Below are positions 15,454 to 22,317 of a stretch of 34,002 nt of DNA, in pieces. The notes below the pieces were generated by a model that ran no database searches, had not been told where the DNA came from, and worked only from the letters and a program-made list of their open reading frames with translations. The translations under genes and the position numbers were made by a program. Position 1 is the stretch's first letter; each line of letters opens with the position of its first letter. The stretch spans positions 1-34,002 of IMG/VR virus record IMGVR_UViG_3300034037_000033; one strand, 5' to 3'. Source of the DNA: a virus.

Positions 15454-15455
15454 CC

Positions 15456-15734
15456 ATGATTATATTAACTGAGCAAGAACACTCAAAACTTGTGGACGAG
15501 TACTATGAGTTAGATAGACTACTCAGTACCCATGGTATTCCTGAGGATGTTCACCAGAATATTCTTAATACCATGGATAAGATAGAGAAGATTCTCGAAG
15601 AGAATTCTAATCCAAAGCATGTATTAAAATTACACCCACAAAACAAGAAACTTAAAGGTATTAAAAAATATGACGGTAAAAGTAAAACTCCTGGCTTACA
15701 GCGAATTCAATGGCGAAACTGCTGCAACAATTGA
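15456..15734 (+). CDS. Hypothetical helical protein, 92 aa
   Basis: A charged helical N-terminal part (EQEHSKLVDEYYELDRLL) resembling small phage coiled-coil proteins, and a Lys-rich C-terminal part. Its final 65 bases overlap the start of ThyX in another frame, so the Lys-rich tail may be partly constrained by thyX. No function is recognised. Confidence 0.5.
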   Translation: MIILTEQEHSKLVDEYYELDRLLSTHGIPEDVHQNILNTMDKIEKILEENSNPKHVLKLHPQNKKLKGIKKYDGKSKTPGLQRIQWRNCCNN

Positions 15735-16530
15735 ATTAACTTATCCTCGTTTTATCCATGCGGAAGTAATGACACATCGGGTATTTTCCCGTAACTCAGC
15801 AAGCAGTAGAGCTATCCCTGCCAAGAAGATGAGACAAGCAGTATTGAAAGATATTGCTATGCCTATTCATTGGGGGGCTAACCAAGCAGGTATGCAAGCA
15901 TATGAAGAAATATCAGCTAAGCGTAAAAAGCTAGGCGTATTCTTATGGAAAACTGCAGCTAAATTAGCCTGTGGTATGCATTACCTCATGGAAAAAGCAG
16001 GTATACATAAGCAAGTAACCAACCGTATTATTGAACCATTCATGCACATGCGTGTGGTGGTTACCTCTACTGACTGGGAATCATTCCTTTGGTTACGTGA
16101 TCATAAAGCAGCTCAGCCTGAAATACAGTTATTAGCTAAGAAGATACGTAATGTACTTTCTTACAATAACCCAAGAAAATTAAAAGAAGGCGATGTACAC
16201 CTGCCTTATGTAACCAAGAAAGAATTACGTAAATACGTCAGTCTAGATAGTTTGTTAGCCCTGTCTTCTGCACGTTGTGCTGCAGTAAGTTACAATACTT
16301 ATTCAGACAATATTGATCTCAATAAAGCCAAGCAAATTAAGACTAAATTGATGGCTTCTAAAGATGACCCAGAAGATAGATTCCATGCGTCTCCATTCGA
16401 GCATCAGTTATTTGCTGTAAGTGATCCAGAACATCCTGGATGGACGCACATAGACAGACATGGTAGATACTATTCAGGTAATGTTTGTGGGTTTGTACAA
16501 TACAGACACATACTAGAACAAGACAGATAG
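15670..16530 (+). CDS. thyX: Flavin-dependent thymidylate synthase ThyX
   Basis: ThyX makes dTMP from dUMP using methylene-tetrahydrofolate and FAD/NADPH. The signature THRVFSRNSASSR (35-47), the ThyX RHRxxSxNxxSxR motif with Thr in first place, identifies it. The surrounding IHAEVMTHR and the C-terminal SPFEHQLFAV with an H-rich end also fit. At 286 aa it is near the upper end of the family. Together with the phage dCTP deaminase at 18092 it forms a route from dCTP to dTMP. The start at 15670 gives the usual N-terminal strand VKVKLLAYS and has AAAGG upstream; it overlaps the preceding gene by 65 bases. Confidence 0.95.
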   Translation: MTVKVKLLAYSEFNGETAATIELTYPRFIHAEVMTHRVFSRNSASSRAIPAKKMRQAVLKDIAMPIHWGANQAGMQAYEEISAKRKKLGVFLWKTAAKLACGMHYLMEKAGIHKQVTNRIIEPFMHMRVVVTSTDWESFLWLRDHKAAQPEIQLLAKKIRNVLSYNNPRKLKEGDVHLPYVTKKELRKYVSLDSLLALSSARCAAVSYNTYSDNIDLNKAKQIKTKLMASKDDPEDRFHASPFEHQLFAVSDPEHPGWTHIDRHGRYYSGNVCGFVQYRHILEQDR

Positions 16531-16554
16531 TATTTACTATTTTTAAAAATTAGT

Positions 16555-16560
16555 TATTAT
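16555..16560 (+). promoter_or_regulatory. Possible -10 element for the structured RNA
   Basis: TATTAT (five of six to the sigma70 -10) with TTTACT at 16533-16538, 16-bp spacer. Seven bases after the -10 comes the first G of the long stem at 16567, a fitting start site. An AT-rich RNAP II start is an alternative. Confidence 0.4.
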
Positions 16561-16566
16561 AGTTTT

Positions 16567-16649
16567 GTCTGTGAGGGGGTTTGTCTCTCTCCTCAATCTT
16601 GCGATCAAGGTGTTTCTTCTAGTCCTCTAAACACCTTCCCCTTGCAGAC
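16567..16649 (+). ncRNA. Candidate structured regulatory RNA with an anti-Shine-Dalgarno loop
   Basis: The ends pair over 13 positions: GTCTGTGAGGGGG (16567-16579) with the region 16637-16649 (three wobble pairs). Inside are a pyrimidine-rich single strand (TCTCTCTCCTC, 16584-16594), a small hairpin CTTG-CGAT-CAAG (16598-16609), and a hairpin GGTGTTT/AAACACC (16609-16635) with a 13-nt loop CTTCTAGTCCTCT. The loop and its 3' flank are the exact complement of TTAGAGGACTAGA upstream of RNAP subunit 2 (13 nt) and of TTTAGAGGACTA upstream of the gene at 12500 (12 nt), and match AGAGGACTA upstream of RNAP subunit 1. Loop-exposed anti-ribosome-site sequence is typical of antisense regulators. It could alternatively be the 5' leader of the ORF at 16672. 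Confidence 0.6.
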
Positions 16650-16671
16650 ATCATTCTTATGAGTATCTCCC

Positions 16672-16770
16672 ATGCCTATATCAGACCCTATACCAGTAAA
16701 ATATGCATCAATGCGTGAAGATAGGCTAAGTAAAGAGCATATAGAGAAAACCCAACAACTAGTTAAATAA
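16672..16770 (+). CDS. Possible 32-aa ORF
   Basis: An ATG at 16672 opens a short charged peptide starting MPISDPIPVKYASMRED and ending KTQQLVK. There is no clear ribosome site. It lies between the structured RNA and the DUF6378-like gene. Codon composition looks coding-like, but the length gives little certainty. Confidence 0.35.
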   Translation: MPISDPIPVKYASMREDRLSKEHIEKTQQLVK

Positions 16771-16790
16771 CTACAGGAATAGAACTTTGT

Positions 16791-17099
16791 ATGACTACAG
16801 AAACAGATGAATTAATAGATACTAGAGAGTCTAACTACGGTAAATTAGAAGATGGTGCTACTTTAATGCAGGCATTGAAACAGACTGCACGCCAACATCC
16901 TAATTGGGATAAGTTACCTGATTATCAGAAAGAAGTTATTGAGATGATCTTCCATAAACTTGGTAGACAGATTAATGGAAATTATAAATATGAAGATAAC
17001 TTCCTAGACATTGCAGGCTATGCCAAGAAAGCCTTTAATATACTGCAGGCAGAGAATCTTAAAGAAAAGAATCAACTGCCTGAACAAACAAAAGAGTAG
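16791..17099 (+). CDS. DUF6378-like phage protein, 102 aa
   Basis: A helical protein with the pattern R-x3-YG-x-LEDGA (13-23), an internal DYQKEVIEMIFHKLGRQING (44-63) and DNFLDIAGYAKKA (69-81). This matches a small phage family (DUF6378) with conserved YG, HK and D-x2-DIAGY positions, often found next to nucleotide metabolism genes. The fold resembles all-alpha NTP pyrophosphohydrolase-like proteins, but metal-binding ExxE motifs are not evident. The stop codon is inside a bidirectional terminator shared with the leftward gene downstream. Confidence 0.65.
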   Translation: MTTETDELIDTRESNYGKLEDGATLMQALKQTARQHPNWDKLPDYQKEVIEMIFHKLGRQINGNYKYEDNFLDIAGYAKKAFNILQAENLKEKNQLPEQTKE

Positions 17100-17115
17100 T
17101 TATCTACTCTTTTTT
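17090..17115. terminator. Bidirectional intrinsic terminator between convergent genes
   Basis: A perfect 10-bp stem, AAAAGAGTAG (17090-17099) with CTACTCTTTT (17104-17113), loop TTAT, Ts on both sides. The stop codons of both convergent genes lie in the stem arms. Confidence 0.9.
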
Positions 17116-17550
17116 CTTACCAGGTAAATTATCCATACGTTTGTAGAAATAGAACCCTACAATAGCAATAGCAACATACCCAATACTGTAAGCAGCAGCT
17201 AAGTCGGCAATACGTTGAATTACCTTATCTACGTCTGTAAAATCACCTGTGAAGAAACCATAGAGCGTAAGCAATACACACAACACAAATGTAAAGCAAA
17301 ACGTAGTGCTGTACAGTACTGCCAAATATCTTCTGGCTTTATTCATCCCTTGTGTAGCTTCTAAAAATTTAAGGTGTTGTTCGAACGCCATAAATTGAGC
17401 TTTGGATTTTTCTTCAGGAGTGAACTGCTGTTCATCAATCCAATTACCGACACCTTTAGCTACGTCCATGACTTGTTCAGGGCTGTCGAACAATTTAGGG
17501 AAAAATACACTCCCTAATAATTTGAATGGTGCTTTAATAATATCTAACAT
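17104..17550 (-). CDS. Holin-like membrane protein (3TM/GTA-holin type)
   Basis: A 148-aa protein from the ATG at 17550, chosen for GAGG five bases upstream; a longer frame to 17670 would run into the divergent gene. An N-terminal amphipathic helix (LDIIKAPFKLLGSVF) is followed by a charged Gln-rich helix with EATQGMNKARRYLAV (64-78), and two strong transmembrane segments (about 78-100 and 115-136). The tail is basic (YKRMDNLPGKKKE). The layout resembles holins of the gene-transfer-agent type, which permeabilise the inner membrane for lysis. It is the only leftward gene within the rightward region, convergent with the DUF6378-like gene. Confidence 0.6.
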   Translation of the reverse strand: MLDIIKAPFKLLGSVFFPKLFDSPEQVMDVAKGVGNWIDEQQFTPEEKSKAQFMAFEQHLKFLEATQGMNKARRYLAVLYSTTFCFTFVLCVLLTLYGFFTGDFTDVDKVIQRIADLAAAYSIGYVAIAIVGFYFYKRMDNLPGKKKE

Positions 17551-17581
17551 AGTAACCTCATTAAGTGGTGGAGTTTTACGA

Positions 17582-17929
17582 GTGAATGACAATAATAAAT
17601 TAATCATTATCCGCGCCTCAAAGCAAGCCTCAAGGCATGGTAATGGTGCCGCTAATATCATAACAAACAACTACGGTGAAGTGTTCTTTTACGGACAAGG
17701 TAAATTCAATAACAACTATTTACTTTGTGTATATGACTATTCAGGAAGACCTTTACCCGTACATATAATCCAAGCAAATATTAATCAAATGCTCGCAGAC
17801 ATAGGAGACAGAGATCGCGCTTTATCGTTATTGGATTCAGCATTTAATAAATTAATAGCAAACCATAAAGATATGCTTTCTGTAGTAACTCAGTTAAGGG
17901 GATATGCTTCAGATGATTTACTGGTCTAA
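17582..17929 (+). CDS. Hypothetical protein, 115 aa, divergent from the holin-like gene
   Basis: I start at GTG 17582 because GGAG lies about eight bases upstream; the frame is open further 5' but that part overlaps the holin-like gene on the other strand. The product begins VNDNNKLIIIRASKQASRHG, then a beta region (GEVFFYGQGKFNNNYLLCVY) and a helical C-terminus. No family is recognised. It ends overlapping the next gene start. Confidence 0.5.
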   Translation: MNDNNKLIIIRASKQASRHGNGAANIITNNYGEVFFYGQGKFNNNYLLCVYDYSGRPLPVHIIQANINQMLADIGDRDRALSLLDSAFNKLIANHKDMLSVVTQLRGYASDDLLV

Positions 17930-18089
17930 AGCAGATACCGACAAGATACCGCCTTTCATAGACTATCTTAGCGATATTAGAGGCAATCCTATGATAGTCT
18001 ACTGGGATGGTAGTAAATGGCTTTCACGGGCTTCTAAAGAGCCTGTGGAAGTCTTTTTTATTAGTGAATATAACAAACCAGAGGAATAG
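17913..18089 (+). CDS. Hypothetical protein, 58 aa
   Basis: ATG 17913 is preferred over 17904 because the GGGG ribosome site (17898-17901) would be too close to the latter. The product contains the beta-rich core NPMIVYWDGSKWLSR and an acidic end, resembling small phage proteins of the DUF551-like type. The overlap with the preceding gene and the two-base gap to dcd show an operon. Confidence 0.5.
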   Translation: MIYWSKADTDKIPPFIDYLSDIRGNPMIVYWDGSKWLSRASKEPVEVFFISEYNKPEE

Positions 18090-18091
18090 TA

Positions 18092-18634
18092 ATGTTATTA
18101 TCGTATAACCGTCTATGTGAGTTACATGAACAAGGTGTAATCATCTGTGATCCAAAGAATATTAATGGTGCTAGTATCGACATTACATTAGGTGATGAGA
18201 TGTTGCTAGAGGTACCGCCAGAAACTACTAACGTTGCCTTAATAGACCCAAGAGACAAAAATCAAACACTTCAATTTAAGAAAGTACAAGGCTCTTTAGT
18301 ATTGACACCGGGAAGCTTTGCTTTGGCAACAACAAATGAAGTATTCAATTTACCTGATAACATCGCATGTGAATATAAATTAAAAAGCTCATTAGCTCGT
18401 TCGGGTTTACAACACATGTTAGCTGGATGGTGTGATCCAGGCTGGAACAATTCCAAATTAACGATGGAATTTTATAACGCAACCAAGTTCCATCATATCT
18501 TATTAACTCCTGGCATGAAAATCGGCCAAATGGTTTTCTTTGAATGTGACCCAGTACCTGCCGATAAGTCTTACGCCGTGACTGGTCAATACAATAACCA
18601 AGCTACTGTTACTGCCAATAAAGGGGCTAGATAG
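18092..18634 (+). CDS. dcd: dCTP deaminase
   Basis: Converts dCTP to dUTP, feeding dUMP to ThyX. The 180-aa trimeric dUTPase-fold protein shows NGASIDITLGDE (25-36), LTPGSFALATTNE (71-83), KSSLARSGL (98-106), AGWCDPGW (111-118), the catalytic Glu in MEFYN (E126) and GMKIGQMVFF (141-150), all family landmarks. The length is typical. AGAGGAA precedes the ATG. The combination with ThyX is common in N4-like phages and boosts dTTP supply for AT-rich DNA. Confidence 0.93.
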   Translation: MLLSYNRLCELHEQGVIICDPKNINGASIDITLGDEMLLEVPPETTNVALIDPRDKNQTLQFKKVQGSLVLTPGSFALATTNEVFNLPDNIACEYKLKSSLARSGLQHMLAGWCDPGWNNSKLTMEFYNATKFHHILLTPGMKIGQMVFFECDPVPADKSYAVTGQYNNQATVTANKGAR

Positions 18635-18647
18635 CCTCAATTCTTTT

Positions 18648-18707
18648 AACCCGCCTACAACGTTAATCTGTAACCTAATAATGCTGTTAGTCTGTTGTGG
18701 GTGGGTT
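18648..18707 (+). terminator. 14-bp hairpin after dcd
   Basis: AACCCGCCTACAAC (18648-18661) pairs with GTTGTGGGTGGGTT (18694-18707) throughout (two G-U), with a 32-nt loop, followed by TCCTTATTTT. Weak U-tract; likely terminator or 3' processing structure. Confidence 0.6.
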
Positions 18708-18729
18708 TCCTTATTTTGGAGTTATTGTT

Positions 18730-19143
18730 ATGACAATACGTTTACTTACAGAGCCTGAAAGCTCTGATAAATTACTAATTCATGTATACGGTCATGTAAC
18801 TAGAAAAGGTCTTATGACTACAGATGGTACTTTCCCAGTGGTAGTAAAAGATATGTTACATAAAGGCGAAAGACCGTTACTCACATTTAACGTATATCAT
18901 TCTACAGGGTCTATTGAGAAAGATGAGATAGAGCATTCCCCTGAAGAAATAACAGATCTTGAACGTGTCTACATTGGTTCTATCTATGTTCCTATCCATA
19001 CAATCAGCGAAGAAGATATAATGTCTTTGTATAAAAAAGAACACAAAGACAAAACTGTACAAGAATTAGATCAAAAGATATTAGAATTAAAAGAAACAAC
19101 AGCTTCTTTAGAAAAGCTAAAAGAATCTTTGAAAGAGGAATAG
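18730..19143 (+). CDS. Hypothetical protein, 137 aa, C-terminal coiled coil
   Basis: The start at ATG 18730 has GGAG upstream; an in-frame ATG at 18697 falls inside the dcd terminator stem. Residues 1-95 are beta-rich, with a Gly/His segment HVYGHVTRKG. The last 35 residues (VQELDQKILELKETTASLEK) are a clear coiled coil. There are no membrane segments. It is one base from the next gene. The function is unknown. Confidence 0.55.
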   Translation: MTIRLLTEPESSDKLLIHVYGHVTRKGLMTTDGTFPVVVKDMLHKGERPLLTFNVYHSTGSIEKDEIEHSPEEITDLERVYIGSIYVPIHTISEEDIMSLYKKEHKDKTVQELDQKILELKETTASLEKLKESLKEE

Positions 19144-19144
19144 T

Positions 19145-19591
19145 ATGTCTATCCTAACATTAACTACCATGAGCATTGATATTGCTACTGTGGGTAAGTT
19201 CACTGACCGTTTTGGGAATGTTATTTGTAAGTCAATGGAATTACCCTGGAAAGATAACAAACCGTCAATAAGTTGTGTACCAGCGGGTACTTATGATTTA
19301 CAATTATATCAGTCACCTAGATATGGGAATTCCTATCATCTGGTGAATGAAGGTTTAAATGTATCTATCACTGGCGAGAACACAACAAGAAGCCATATTC
19401 TGATACATCCTGCTAATTGTCCAAGTCAGTTGCAAGGGTGTATCGCCCCTTGTAAGAGCTATGGAATACTAGACATCAACCATAATGGTCAGTATGAACT
19501 AGCAGGCCTATCTTCACGTAAAGCATATAGCGAACTAATTGAGTACATAAAAGAAAACCAAATAACCAAATTAGTGATATATCGAGTGTAG
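19145..19591 (+). CDS. DUF5675-family phage protein
   Basis: A 148-aa beta-rich protein with the DUF5675 landmarks GNVICKSMELPWKDN (22-36), VPAGTYDL (44-51), YGNSYHL (58-64), HILIHPAN (82-89) and GCIAPC (95-100). The family is common in phages and often lies beside lysis genes; its biochemical role is unsettled. Here it is followed by two small membrane proteins, which supports a lysis-related cassette. AGAGGAA precedes the ATG. Confidence 0.75.
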   Translation: MSILTLTTMSIDIATVGKFTDRFGNVICKSMELPWKDNKPSISCVPAGTYDLQLYQSPRYGNSYHLVNEGLNVSITGENTTRSHILIHPANCPSQLQGCIAPCKSYGILDINHNGQYELAGLSSRKAYSELIEYIKENQITKLVIYRV

Positions 19592-19594
19592 TAA

Positions 19595-19810
19595 ATGTTG
19601 TGTAGAGCCACTAAGAGGATGATAAAGGTAATATTAGAGATCAGTAGTACTATTATTACTTTGATCGGCCTTATCGTGGTTCTAATCCATAAAGATGATG
19701 TATTTATATTCCAGGTGATTTTTTATACTGGACTTACCTCAGGAGTAGGTTATATAATTTGTCTATTAGTGCACCTACTCAAACAACAGAATAACAGATA
19801 TGGCAGATAG
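19595..19810 (+). CDS. Small two-TM membrane protein
   Basis: A 71-aa protein (or 63 aa from ATG 19619). It has two transmembrane helices (about 10-31 and 38-63) and a basic C-terminus (KQQNNRYGR). Size and topology fit a small holin or antiholin. Its end overlaps the next gene by 11 bases. Confidence 0.5.
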   Translation: MLCRATKRMIKVILEISSTIITLIGLIVVLIHKDDVFIFQVIFYTGLTSGVGYIICLLVHLLKQQNNRYGR

Positions 19811-20207
19811 AAGAGACCTAAACGTACATACAATACGATTAGAAGCTGATGTAGAGATTATTAAAAAAGCTTTAGAGACTATGTCTGATAGTGTCGCTGA
19901 ATCTGCCAAAAGCCAGAAAGAACTTAATGGTAAATTATCTGAGCTAATAGTAGAAATGCGCGAACATGGTATTCATAATGAGTATCTCACAAAACAAGTA
20001 GCCCGTACTGAAGAAAAGCTAGATACTTTCATCCAAGAAACAAAACCTCACCTCGAACGTCTTAAAGCCAGAAATGAATTTTATGATAACTTTATAAAAG
20101 GCATATCCTCTAACTGGGGTAGACTAGCCTCATTAGCCATACTGTTAGCTATTCTCTATTTCTTTGGCATTACTCCTGAAAATATCATTAACGCACTTAA
20201 AAAATAA
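19800..20207 (+). CDS. Coiled-coil protein with C-terminal membrane anchor (XhlA-like topology)
   Basis: A 135-aa protein: charged helical residues 10-100 form a coiled coil, and residues 107-124 (GRLASLAILLAILYFFGI) form one transmembrane helix near the C-terminus. The topology resembles XhlA/hemolysin-type phage lysis helpers. Translational overlap with the small membrane protein upstream suggests they work together. No endolysin is in the window. The lysis role is inferred. Confidence 0.5.
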   Translation: MADRRDLNVHTIRLEADVEIIKKALETMSDSVAESAKSQKELNGKLSELIVEMREHGIHNEYLTKQVARTEEKLDTFIQETKPHLERLKARNEFYDNFIKGISSNWGRLASLAILLAILYFFGITPENIINALKK

Positions 20208-20237
20208 CTAAACCCTCTAAAGTTAGGTACAAAACCA

Positions 20238-20282
20238 GGCCTACTACAGGCACATCTAGGTGTGTTTGTGGTGGGTCTTTTT
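20238..20282 (+). terminator. 17-pair intrinsic terminator
   Basis: GGCCTACTACAGGCACA (20238-20254) pairs throughout, with several G-U, with TGTGTTTGTGGTGGGTC (20261-20277), loop TCTAGG, then five Ts. Confidence 0.8.
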
Positions 20283-20313
20283 ATTAACCCTTAAATTTTT
20301 ATTAACCCTTAAA
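20278..20313. repeat. Perfect 18-bp tandem duplication
   Basis: TTTTTATTAACCCTTAAA occurs twice with no gap, directly after the terminator stem and just before the ribosome site of the next gene. The duplication doubles a TTAACCC element and probably affects the promoter or leader of the middle operon. Confidence 0.85.
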
Positions 20314-20325
20314 AAGGAAATTACT

Positions 20326-20736
20326 ATGACTACATTAACCCAACAACAGATAGATGAAATAGCCAACACCATTGTGGAAAACGCTGCTGTTATCAGTGTT
20401 TTAGATGAATTTCATAACACTTCTGTACACACATTCAAAGATGCTACATTAAGTATTATGAAAGTAGCAGACCATGCAAGTACTGTTATTGATTTGCTAG
20501 CTAAGGAAAACCCTGAACTAGATAGCGATAGTGCCAGAGAGGCCTTAAAGCATATCATAGATAACATGATGATGAGCCATCTTATCTCTCTTGTTTCAGT
20601 AGCGAGCCAAGCGGTTCGATTCGGTGAAGTAAATCTCACCGAAGATGTGAACAAGGTTATCGCTGAGAGCGACGAAAGCAAACTAATCGTAGGTACAGTA
20701 TCTATCCAAGTGACTTTAAAAGAAGAAGATAAGTGA
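20326..20736 (+). CDS. Hypothetical protein, 136 aa (paralogue A)
   Basis: Start at ATG 20326 with AAGGA upstream. A helical protein. Residues about 82-125 (SDSAREALKHIIDN, then SQAVRFGEVNL) align with the following gene product, pointing to tandem paralogues. It opens the operon that contains the MoxR ATPase and vWA genes. No domain is recognised. Confidence 0.6.
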   Translation: MTTLTQQQIDEIANTIVENAAVISVLDEFHNTSVHTFKDATLSIMKVADHASTVIDLLAKENPELDSDSAREALKHIIDNMMMSHLISLVSVASQAVRFGEVNLTEDVNKVIAESDESKLIVGTVSIQVTLKEEDK

Positions 20737-20743
20737 GATTACC

Positions 20744-21256
20744 ATGAGTAAAAGTACAGAAGAAATCATCAAATTAATTAGAGATCTGCACGATGACCCA
20801 GTTCTTGATAAAGAAATGCAACGACTATTGTCAAGCATCACAGATGCAGTAGGTTCTGCAGTAGGTAGTATTTCAGACAATGTGCTATCTAGCCTAGAGC
20901 AATCTATGTCAGTAATAGATAACTCAGAACTCTCGGAATCCCATAAGGACGCATTCAAAATGGTTGCCGACAGGTATTTAATACAGCAACTGATGAAAGC
21001 TATAGGTGTTTTGTCTCAAATGATAGGATTCGGTAACATCAATACAGATGATAATACTAATTACATAGCTATGCAGCTTAATAGCACTGGTGACAAAGTA
21101 AAAGTTATTCGCCCTATCTTAAATGTAGAAATGAAAGAAATGACTATCGAAGAAGCAGAACAACTGCCTTCTCTTTCACCTTCTATTGACGAATTACGTG
21201 AATTGAGTAGTAAATTCAAACCAACTGCACCTTCAGTAAATACCAAAATACACTAA
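20744..21256 (+). CDS. Hypothetical protein, 170 aa (paralogue B)
   Basis: A helical protein with an S-E-S-H-K-D-A-F-K-x3-D block followed by SQMIGFGNINT, matching the SDSAREALK...SQAVRFGEVNL block of the preceding gene. It has a longer C-terminus rich in Ser/Pro/Glu. It is directly upstream of the MoxR ATPase. An adaptor or substrate role for the AAA+/vWA pair is possible but not shown. Confidence 0.6.
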   Translation: MSKSTEEIIKLIRDLHDDPVLDKEMQRLLSSITDAVGSAVGSISDNVLSSLEQSMSVIDNSELSESHKDAFKMVADRYLIQQLMKAIGVLSQMIGFGNINTDDNTNYIAMQLNSTGDKVKVIRPILNVEMKEMTIEEAEQLPSLSPSIDELRELSSKFKPTAPSVNTKIH

Positions 21257-21283
21257 TACCCCATAACACTAGGAGAAATTATT

Positions 21284-22309
21284 ATGGCTTATCAAGTATC
21301 GCCTACACAGGCTTTTGACTTAATTAAAGATGCAGTACAAGCAGGATTAACTGCTATGTTAAGTGGTAGTCCTGGTATCGGTAAATCATCAATATTTGCC
21401 CAGGTAGCGGATTATTTTAACTTGGAGCTCATTGACGTTCGATTGGCTCAATGTGATCCAACGGACTTAAACGGTTTTCCTACTAAAATGGAAAATGGTA
21501 AAGCTAGTTACATGCCTATGGATACATTTCCTATTCAAGGCGATGATCTGCCTGAAAACAAAGATGGCTGGATGATTCTATTAGACGAATTGACTTCAGC
21601 CCCTAAAGCAGTACAAGCAGCAGCTTACAAACTGATCTTAGACCGTCAGGTAGGGCAACATAAATTACATGATAATGTAGTAATTTGTGCTGCAGGCAAC
21701 TTAGCTACAGACAATGCTGTAGTACATAAAATGTCTACAGCCTTGCGTTCACGTATGTTGCATTTGGAATTAAGCATTTCTAAAGATGATTGGGTAGAGT
21801 GGGCATTGAAGAACAATATTGACCACCGTATTGTATCGTATATCGAATTCTCGCCTAAGAGCTTATATACTTTTAACCCAGAGCACAGTGACAACACTTA
21901 TTCATGTCCACGTACTCTTGAGTTTGCTTCACGGTTATTTGAAGTATGGGGCGAAAACATTGAACGTAATAAACTACCTTTATTGATTGGTACGTTAGGT
22001 GAAGCAGTAGGGCATGAGTTATTTACTTTCTCTAAAGTATACTCTCAATTGCCTTCATTTGATGCCATCTTACAAGATCCAATCAATGCTCCTGTATCTA
22101 AAGACCCAAGCGTAAATTACGCATTAACTGGTGTTTTATACACTAACGCAGATGGTAATAACTTACCTAAAGTAATGGATTATATCGAACGTTTACCAAT
22201 CGAATTCCAAGTAATCACATTAAAAGGCATCTGTACTTCTAAACCAGTATTAGGCCAACACAGCCGTATTATGGGCTGGTTGAACAAGAACGCACAAGCA
22301 ATGGCATAG
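21284..22309 (+). CDS. MoxR-type AAA+ ATPase (N4 gp24-like)
   Basis: A 341-aa protein with Walker A GSPGIGKSS (28-36), Walker B MILLDEL (97-103), sensor 1 region CAAGN (135-139) and an arginine pair ALRSRM (154-158). It belongs to the MoxR/RavA-like ATPases that remodel protein partners together with vWA proteins. The vWA gene follows after 8 bases. The pair is conserved in N4-like phages (gp24/gp25). AGGAG precedes the ATG. Its substrate in the phage is unknown. Confidence 0.92.
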   Translation: MAYQVSPTQAFDLIKDAVQAGLTAMLSGSPGIGKSSIFAQVADYFNLELIDVRLAQCDPTDLNGFPTKMENGKASYMPMDTFPIQGDDLPENKDGWMILLDELTSAPKAVQAAAYKLILDRQVGQHKLHDNVVICAAGNLATDNAVVHKMSTALRSRMLHLELSISKDDWVEWALKNNIDHRIVSYIEFSPKSLYTFNPEHSDNTYSCPRTLEFASRLFEVWGENIERNKLPLLIGTLGEAVGHELFTFSKVYSQLPSFDAILQDPINAPVSKDPSVNYALTGVLYTNADGNNLPKVMDYIERLPIEFQVITLKGICTSKPVLGQHSRIMGWLNKNAQAMA

Positions 22310-22317
22310 GCATAACA

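Noticed and set aside
16567-16652. tRNA gene
   Set aside because: The end stem is 13 bp, not 7. There is no T-arm with GTTCRA and no anticodon arm of proper spacing.
17402-17581. 5' extension of the 115-aa rightward gene
   Set aside because: The extension lies on the complement of the holin-like gene and has no start with a ribosome site. GTG 17582 does.
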